Source: Malania oleifera (lineage: Eukaryota; Streptophyta; Magnoliopsida; Santalales; Ximeniaceae). Taken from it: 64,000 bases of DNA. Positions 57,548 through 64,000 of the stretch are shown here, piece after piece. Position 1 is the first letter of the stretch; each line of letters opens with the position of its first letter. The notes under the pieces are model-generated. The model did no database searches. It was not told the DNA's origin and saw only the letters and a program-made list of their open reading frames with translations. The stretch covers positions 37,304,617 to 37,368,616 of the forward strand of contig NC_080421.1 of the NCBI RefSeq assembly GCF_029873635.1. Reading direction: 5' to 3'. A program made the position numbers and the translations under genes.

Positions 57548-57822
57548 TCAGTATGAACGGCATAATGAGGAACTCATAATGGCCATACCGAGTCCAAAAT
57601 GTTGTCTTTGGAATATCCTCTACCTTGACCTTTACTTGATGGTACCTAGATCGTAAATCAATCTTCGAGAAAGTTTGTGTCCCTTGTAGTTGGTCAAACA
57701 AGTCATCAGTGTAGAGAAGCAAGTATTTATTCTTAATTGTCACTTTGTTTATCTCTTTGTAGTTGATGCACATTCTCATCGATCTATCTTTCTTTTTCAC
57801 TAACAATACCGACGCTCACCAG
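57548..57822 (-). pseudogene. pol: Ty3-gypsy RT, middle segment of G1
   Basis: Reads [79 protein letters not shown]. This is the RT palm region just before the FxDD site. It connects through the ATTTG target duplication to the RT at 37601 and, on the other side, across LTR E to 62354. Confidence 0.93.
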
Positions 57823-58844
57823 TGTAACGACCTGCCTATTTTACCATAAATAAAAAATTGTTTTCCTCACATACATAAATATCATTCTTAATAATAACCC
57901 TGATACCAGTATAGAAAAAAAATAAAAAAAAAAACCATGAACCTATGGGTGCCGAGAATACACCTAACATACATAGCTGACACCTAAGCAGCAAAAAATA
58001 TAAATTACATACATATCATCCAATAGTTAAAATACCAGAGTGCTACTAATCTGTCAAATATATATATATATATACATCACAAAAAGATCAAAAGGGTAAA
58101 ACTAGGATCATAATCCAAAAACCATCTGACCCTAACTCAGCAACTCACCCTCTCACCGAGGTAGTAGAAACTGCCTCTACTGACGTAGCGCTCGGTCCGC
58201 CTGTCTAACTGGATTCCCTAAAATGTTTTGTAAACTGGGGTGAGACACCTCTCAGTAAGGGAAATAAATTAATATCAGTTGTGTGGTAGTATGAGTATAT
58301 TCATACTATAATAGATAAACAATACATAACACATGTCTGGTTAAAAACTAGTGATATAATATGGGATAAAACATACATAATCATAATCATGGTAAATCAT
58401 ACTGAATTTCAGTTATTATAAAATTAGCTGCTATAACTGATTGTACTGAAATATTATCTAGGATGGATAGCTAGCTAATGTCATGTATTACCCCCCATGA
58501 CTGGGTTGTGTAGCTTGAGGCGAGACCTGACAATGGCTGGCCGACAACTGCCAAGTCAAATGTGCCTGTAAGTACGATGGGCCCGCCCCACTCTGGTCCA
58601 GACTGTCAGGGGGACGTCTACAACACTACATTGAAACCACATCGACTATCCATCTCCCACACTCTCTATTATCAAGTGTGGTAGCACTAGTCTGAACTGA
58701 ATTGTATAGCTACGGTACCGAGCCCTGAATACTGATCTAAACTAAACCATACGAGTTCTAATAACATATAGTATGTTTACATATACTGATTTAACATGAA
58801 ACTAGATTGATAGCATTTTGACATATCATATATAATCACGGCCT

Positions 58845-58920
58845 TGCGCCAAATAGCATACATAATTACGGCCTTGCGCCGACTATCAATCACGACCTTG
58901 TGCCGAGTATATTATAACAT
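58845..58920 (-). repeat. Three tandem CGGCGCAAGGCCG mini-hairpins in LTR E
   Basis: On the minus strand, CGGCACAAGGTCG, CGGCGCAAGGCCG and TGGCGCAAGGCCG each fold as a 4-bp stem around GCAAG or ACAAG, spaced 20-33 bp. Two related units occur in LTR D at 55330-55375, where ATAGCC/GGCTAT pair perfectly around TTGCACC. Confidence 0.55.
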
Positions 58921-59438
58921 ACTGAACTAAAATTTTTATTGTTTATCATAAAATCTAGAAACCATAATTTCTTGTATTATTTATGGTTTTCCTGAAAAAC
59001 TATTGTAAACATGCTTTTACTAAAAATCTGCCAAAACATAATATTTCTAAAATGATACTCATACCACACAATTTTAAATAATATTAAACAGAATACTTAA
59101 GCTGAATATATTTCTGATTAAATATTTTAAAATTGTTATTGTTTATCATAAAATCCAAAAACCATATAAATATGTATGTTATATAACATACATATTTATT
59201 GTAAATACATGCTGTTTTAAAACAATAAATTTTTAGAAAAATAAACTGACTTAATTCATTCCCTTACCTGGCTTACTAAGAAGCCCACAAAACACCCCAT
59301 CCTACATCTGCAGTGTTCCAAGCACAACACCCTGAAATTAATATTTTCCCTCTAGAAAATTACCATATAAACCCATCTAACACCTTTCCTCAACTCAAAA
59401 TATCAAATACCTTAATAAATCTTAAAATAACTAACTCA

Positions 59439-59553
59439 CCCAAATTTTGGGATGGTTCCCAAGTTGGCTTGACCTACAAATCACTCCAGCAGAACTCTCC
59501 CAAATTTTGGGATGGTTCCTAAGTTGGTTTGACCTACAAATCACTCCAGCAGA
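59439..59553. repeat. 60-bp tandem duplication in LTR E
   Basis: CCCAAATTTTGGGATGGTTCC...CACTCCAGCAGA occurs at 59439-59498 and again from 59499 with few differences. LTR D has a single copy, so this is a recent local duplication. Confidence 0.9.
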
Positions 59554-59645
59554 TGTGAAGAGAATCTTTCCAAGAGTGATGTGACAGCTTTGGATAGTGG
59601 AACTGGTGAAGATCCAGCCCAAATTCCTAGAGAGAAGAGGTGGAG

Positions 59646-59649
<4 letters not shown>

Positions 59650-59690
<41 letters not shown>
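59650..59690. repeat. (GA)n microsatellite
   Basis: About 20 GA units in the LTR E leader region. Confidence 0.95.
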
Positions 59691-59694
<4 letters not shown>

Positions 59695-59831
59695 GATTTG
59701 CATGCCGTTTTCTCGCTAAAAATCAGAATTAGAGCTACTTATACACCTACCTTCGTCGACGAGACACGTCACTTCGTCAATGAGGCCAAGTAGAGAGTTC
59801 GTCGACAAACACTACTCATCGTCAACGAATT

Positions 59832-62153
59832 TGCTGGCCTTACAAGGCTTAAAATCTTGTTATCTTGTTTTGATGCTAATAAACAAGTGGAATTTAACAT
59901 ATTTGTGTGAGTAATGTTGTTTTAGGGCTCATATATGAGAAAGTAAGGTTAAAGTACCCACAAGGATCAAATATGATGAAAGCAAGGTCAAAATGCTCAC
60001 AAGGATCAAATGAAGCTTAAAAAAGTCAAAACATGGATTTAAAGATGATATGAGGACATGAATGATTTGTTGAAAGCCAAGGAATGTTAAAGTCAAAAGA
60101 GCCAAAGAAAAGTAAAGTGAGAAAGCTCAAAGAATATGAAAGCTTGAAGAAAAGATGGGAGCTTGTAGAAACAAACAAAACATGAAGACTCAAGAACCTA
60201 GAATGAGAAAAGTTTTAGAAGTTTTCATGTAAGTGCTTTAATGTTTAAAATATCATTTGAAATATTTTGAAACTCTTAGGTTAACATAGACCTAGATAAT
60301 TTTTAAAATACCTGGAAAATATTTTTATAAGGTCAAAAATTATTTTAAAAAGGTTAGAGTCATTTTTGGAATGAAAAGCATCAAAAAGAGTTTTTCCATT
60401 TGCTGTCAGTTTTTATATAGCCGAATTGAGGTAAATTTTTCTCTATCAAAAACTCATTATTTTAAAAAGTGGTAAACATGAAAGCTGTAGGATTTTCTCT
60501 TAGCTTTCTTTTGACATCAAGAACACCTAAGTTTGAGTTATAAAAAAAACGTTATGGCCAAAATACTGAAGCAGGGTCACTGCTGACAGAGAACAAAACA
60601 AAACAGGCAAAGAGTTGCAACAGCAAGTTCAAACAACTGAACTTGCGACTTCAGTCATCTGAACCTGCGACATCAGATGACTGAACCCTGATTTCAGTCA
60701 ACTAACCCTTTATCCGGTTCTATTTTTTAAGGGGTTAAGGAACGTCAGACGACTGACCTCGACACTTCAGATGACTGAACACTGTTCAACAAGAAAATTT
60801 TTTAAATTCTAATGTTTTAAAATATAGCCGTTTGAGCTTCAAATTTTCTAAAAACTTGGGAAACTCTCTAAGGAAACTTTTGCAACATGGAAACAAGTTT
60901 GAAAGCCTATAAATACATGGTTTTGCAAATCAAAACTCATCCAAGAATTGAAAATTTTACTTGTAAAGCTGAAAGCACTCTTGTTCTTCCAAAGCTCTCT
61001 TGTTCACTCATTGAAAAATTCTTTTGCTGAGAATTCTGAAGTATTGATCCTTCTTTCTCTGAGTTCCTACTGCTAATCCTTTTCTAAGAAGGATATTGGT
61101 GAATTCTACACTTGAGCTTCATTGTATTTCATATTAATATTTTACATTCAAAGTATATAGTGTTGAAATTGTACTAACTTGCTCTTTGAGAGAGTATACT
61201 TGTATGCAGATTATATCTTATTTCTTGTAGTTCTTTGATGATTCCAAGAGTTGTTTGGATCGTTGGCTAAGCAAGGAAATATTGCTTAGAGAGGCGGGCT
61301 CTAGCCTATGTAAGGAGTGACCGAACGAGGGAATATCGTTTGGAGAAGGCGCGCTCTAACCTTAACCAAGGAGTGTTGTAATCGTTATTGTTCCACCCGT
61401 CAATGCAACTGAACTAGTGAATCCTTTGGTGGTTTTTCAAAGGCAAGGACGTAGGCTGGGTATAAGCTGAACCTCATAAAAATCTCCGTCTCATTCTCTC
61501 TTTCCCTTACTCTTTATTTTCAGCATATTTAAATTATGTGGATGGTTTTAAATTCGAAAATCATATAAACTTCATATATTTGGAAATAAAACAAACTTAA
61601 GGTTTAATTTTGGTTTGGGTTGTGGAAACCGAAAGGGAATACTTTGGTTACACCATATCTTGCGGAAACCTTACGGGAGTACGTTACTTGGTTAACATCT
61701 CAAAGATAAATTTACCAAGAGTTTATTTAAGTTCTAAATATTTGGAAAGAGTGATTTGATTCATCTATACAGGGCTTTACATCAACAAGCATAAATTCTC
61801 ATTCACTATAGGACTTGGTTCAAATTTGGCAAATATAAACAAACAACCATCTTGAGTTGTTATATTACCAAAGTGCTGAATACTTTATATCTTGGTGTGG
61901 TTGTTTGTTGTTTAACTTGTACTTGGAAAATAAATTGATTGTTTGACTTGAAGATATTGTTTAATTAATTGGTTGTTTAATTGTGTTATTGATTGGATAA
62001 AAGAACTAAGTTCTTGATTGATTAAAGAATTAAACAAATAAGTCAAGAATTGGTTAAAAGAAATAAATGAAGTTTAAGGTATCTCAAAAGGAATTAAAAG
62101 AAATTTTTAAAAGCTAATTCACCCCCCCTCTTGGGAAGCAATTCCTAATTTCA
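59832..62153 (+). repeat. Solo LTR F, Sirevirus-like, with perfect TSD
   Basis: TGCTGGCCTTACAAGGC to CCTCTTGGGAAGCAATTCCTAATTTCA, 2322 bp, flanked by GAATT at 59827-59831 and 62154-62158. It resembles LTR H in the opening (GGCC...TTGTTTTGATG) and the C-run near the end. A cluster of TCAGATGACTGAAC-type units lies at 60625-60785, upstream of the TATA-like CCTATAAATACATGG near 60910. Confidence 0.92.
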
Positions 62154-62353
62154 GAATTTCATACCCTAAAATAACCCCCCTCGATAATTCCTCGTTGATG
62201 AGATACGTGTGCCCATCGACGATCTCAATAGGCCACTTCGTCGACAAACTCTTTGCATTCGTCGACGAGATCTAGCTGTGACCCCTTTAAAATTTCCTTT
62301 TCCTCCCTCTTTTATTATTTAAATATTATAATTCTTCGGGTCTCTATAACTAA

Positions 62354-62667
62354 GGTGACACGCTGAGCCTGATAAATCCCTTGTCCAGCAAATCTTGCAA
62401 CTGTTCTTTTAATTCCTTTAACTCTATTGGAGCCATTTTGTACAAAGCCTTAGAGATCGGCGCCGTCCCCGGAAGTAAATCAATTGCAAACTCAACTTCT
62501 TGATCAGGAGGCAATCCTGACAAATCCTCTGAAAACACATCAAGAAAATCCCTCACCATCGGGATATCCTCCAGCTTTAATTCCCCTATTGGTTCCTCAT
62601 TCATATAGGCTAGATACCCCTGGAATCCCTCCAGAAGTAATCTCCTTTCCTGTACTATTGATAACAT
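62354..62667 (-). pseudogene. pol: Ty3-gypsy PR-RT linker and RT start of G1
   Basis: Contains IPMVRDFLDVFSEDLSGLPP, DQEVEFAIDLLPGTAPISKA, LYKMAPIELKELKEQLQDLL and DKGFIRLSVSP: the standard entry to gypsy RT. The frame ends at the LTR E insertion and continues at 57822. Confidence 0.93.
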
Positions 62668-62709
62668 CTACGGCGAGGAGCGCACACGTTGCCCCACATA
62701 TCGGTACTC

Positions 62710-63105
62710 CTACTCCCTTGGAGGTTTGAAGACTACCTTTTTCTTATGGCAGTCAATACTGGCATAATAGGAAGCTGACCAGTCCATTCCCAGAATCATG
62801 TAGAACCCATGCATATCCAGAACCACCACATTAGCAGGTAGCATCTTTCCCTGAATTCTGATCAAAAACCATCTAAGTACCCTTCTACACACTGCTACGA
62901 TCCCCGTTGGTGTAGCCATAGATAGACTAACATCTAGTGGTTGAGTTTCTAACCCATACAATTTAATAAACTCCTGAGCCACAAATAAATGTGTTGCTCC
63001 TGAATCAAATAGAACAATAGCTTTATATGAAAAAATTAAACTAATACATGTTACTACATCGCCTGCTGCCTCAGCATCTCCCGGTGTCAAAGCATAGACC
63101 CGCAC
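62710..63105 (-). pseudogene. Gypsy aspartic protease of G1
   Basis: An open frame of 131 codons. The active-site loop IVLFDSGATHLFVAQEFI is intact, followed by MLPANVVVLDMHGFYMILGM (second protease block; usual form MxGFDVILGMDWL, here FYMI). It follows gag on the minus strand, as expected. Confidence 0.92.
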
Positions 63106-64000
63106 TGGGGCGGTATTCCTCTACTTACCACCTCGGCGTGCCTGGTTATCTCCTCAGTACATTCTAGGAGCATGTGCATTGCCCAGTGGTGCATGACAGC
63201 CTCGTGCTATGTGTACGGGTCGACTGCATCAATAACAAATCACCTCTCTGACCCAGTAGTTTCCTAGATGACTCTTGTGGCACCTAGGACAGGGAGGATG
63301 CAATGGTCTGCCCTATATAGTTCAGTCTCCCATCCCTAGTCTTTGACCCCCTCCACCACCATGCCCCTGACTGGTACCTGCTTGAAATCGAGAGACGTGG
63401 GCCTCTTCCTCTAGCTCTATGCCCCAGCACCTCTCTGTGAGTTGATCTCTATAACTGTGGCTTCATCTACTAGTTCTAAAAAATTATGTACCTAAAATGC
63501 CACGAATTGCTCATAAATATTCTATCTCAAGCTCTCCTTAAATTTCTTCGCCTTTTTCTCCTCATCCGGCATCATGTATGGGGCAAATTGGGACAGCTCT
63601 ATAAATCTGGATACGTATTGCTGGACCATCAGGTGCCCCTAGGTCAAATTCAAGAATTTCTCTACTTTTGCATTTCTGGTGGTAGCGAAGAAATATCGCT
63701 CGAAGAATAATTCCCTAAAGCGGCTCTAGGTCATAGCTATGGGCATAGGCCTCTGCTCCTCCAACAATCTCACTAATCTCTACCAACATTTTGCCTCCCT
63801 TATCAACTTAAAGGTAGCAAATAGGACTTTCTGTTCATTTGTACAAGGGAGAACTGCCAATGTCTCCTCGATCACCTAAACCCAGTCATCTGCCACGAAT
63901 GGGTCGGCTCTACCTGAAAACAATGGGGGATTCAACCGAGTAAACTGTTTTATAGTACATCCCTGACCAGATGGTGAGTAGCCATGTTCCCCTGAATTTC
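63106..64000 (-). pseudogene. gag: Gypsy gag of G1, partial (runs off the window)
   Basis: The minus strand carries a double Cys-His region near 63165-63300 (CPRCHKSH..., then CYxCSRPVHIARGC with one stop). Upstream are NLTxGxxxVQQYxxRF-like and FxELFFERYF-like core gag stretches (63480-63720), broken by stops and frameshifts. The start codon and the G1 5' LTR are beyond 64000. Confidence 0.8.

Larger units (their letters stand above)
57823..62348 (-). repeat. LTR E (D family) in G1 RT, split by LTR F
   Basis: Plus-strand start TGTAACGACCTGCC; end TTCGGGTCTCTATA (terminal CA decayed to TA). About 2.2 kb without F. It matches D in both ends, in TTACCCCCCATGACNGGGTTGTGTAG, in the CCTTGCGCC units and in the CGTCGACGA array. 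Flanks ACCAG and ACTAA fit an ancestral ACCAA duplication with one change in each. Likely an old solo LTR. Confidence 0.82.

Overview
This is a repeat-dominated stretch of a eudicot nuclear genome. The evidence is a spliced plant ADF6-type actin-depolymerizing-factor gene, plant Ty1-copia, Ty3-gypsy, LINE, hAT and MULE-like elements, an endogenous plant pararetrovirus fragment, and fragments of plant KUP/HAK and FEX genes. I cannot name the species. Only one host gene looks intact: ADF, minus strand, exons 11224-11247, 9595-9860 and 7938-8088, encoding 146 residues.

Layout. 1-4529: minus-strand Sirevirus-like copia element (5' LTR, PBS, decayed gag, and an accessory ORF preceded by its own palindrome array and TATA box). 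4540-about 6130: 3' end of a plus-strand copia element and two LTR-like segments. 6130-17155: the ADF gene in AT-rich DNA with MITEs, a LINE 3' end and microsatellites. 17156-28166: a minus-strand copia element with short LTRs, split in its RT by a Sirevirus-like remnant; that LTR is split by a gypsy-type LTR, which is split by a solo LTR with a perfect 5-bp target-site duplication (TSD). 28167-31440: AT-rich, with a hAT MITE and a long inverted-repeat element. 31479-33165: pararetrovirus fragment. 33166-64000: a minus-strand Ty3-gypsy element (called G1) inserted in the viral fragment and split by two insertions.

Inside G1, a 19.9-kb nest sits at 37602-57542. It is a non-autonomous plus-strand gypsy element (element A) flanked by a perfect TSD. 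Its 5' LTR holds a gypsy element (B) and a Tat-like LTR-type element (C) carrying captured KUP/HAK and FEX sequence. Its interior holds a solo LTR (S2) and its 3' LTR another solo LTR (D). A second G1 insertion is LTR E (57823-62348), which contains LTR F (59832-62153). Relative insertion order read from nesting: virus, then G1, then A and E, then B/C, D, S2 and F; separately copia, then H, then J, then S1.

Most notable structure: the transcribed part of the A and J LTRs carries two classes of tandem hairpins with fixed loop lengths and stems that change while staying paired. Also, nearly every LTR family here, copia and gypsy alike, has an array of short palindromes just upstream of its TATA box. 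All calls are by eye from sequence; no alignment, folding or database search was run.
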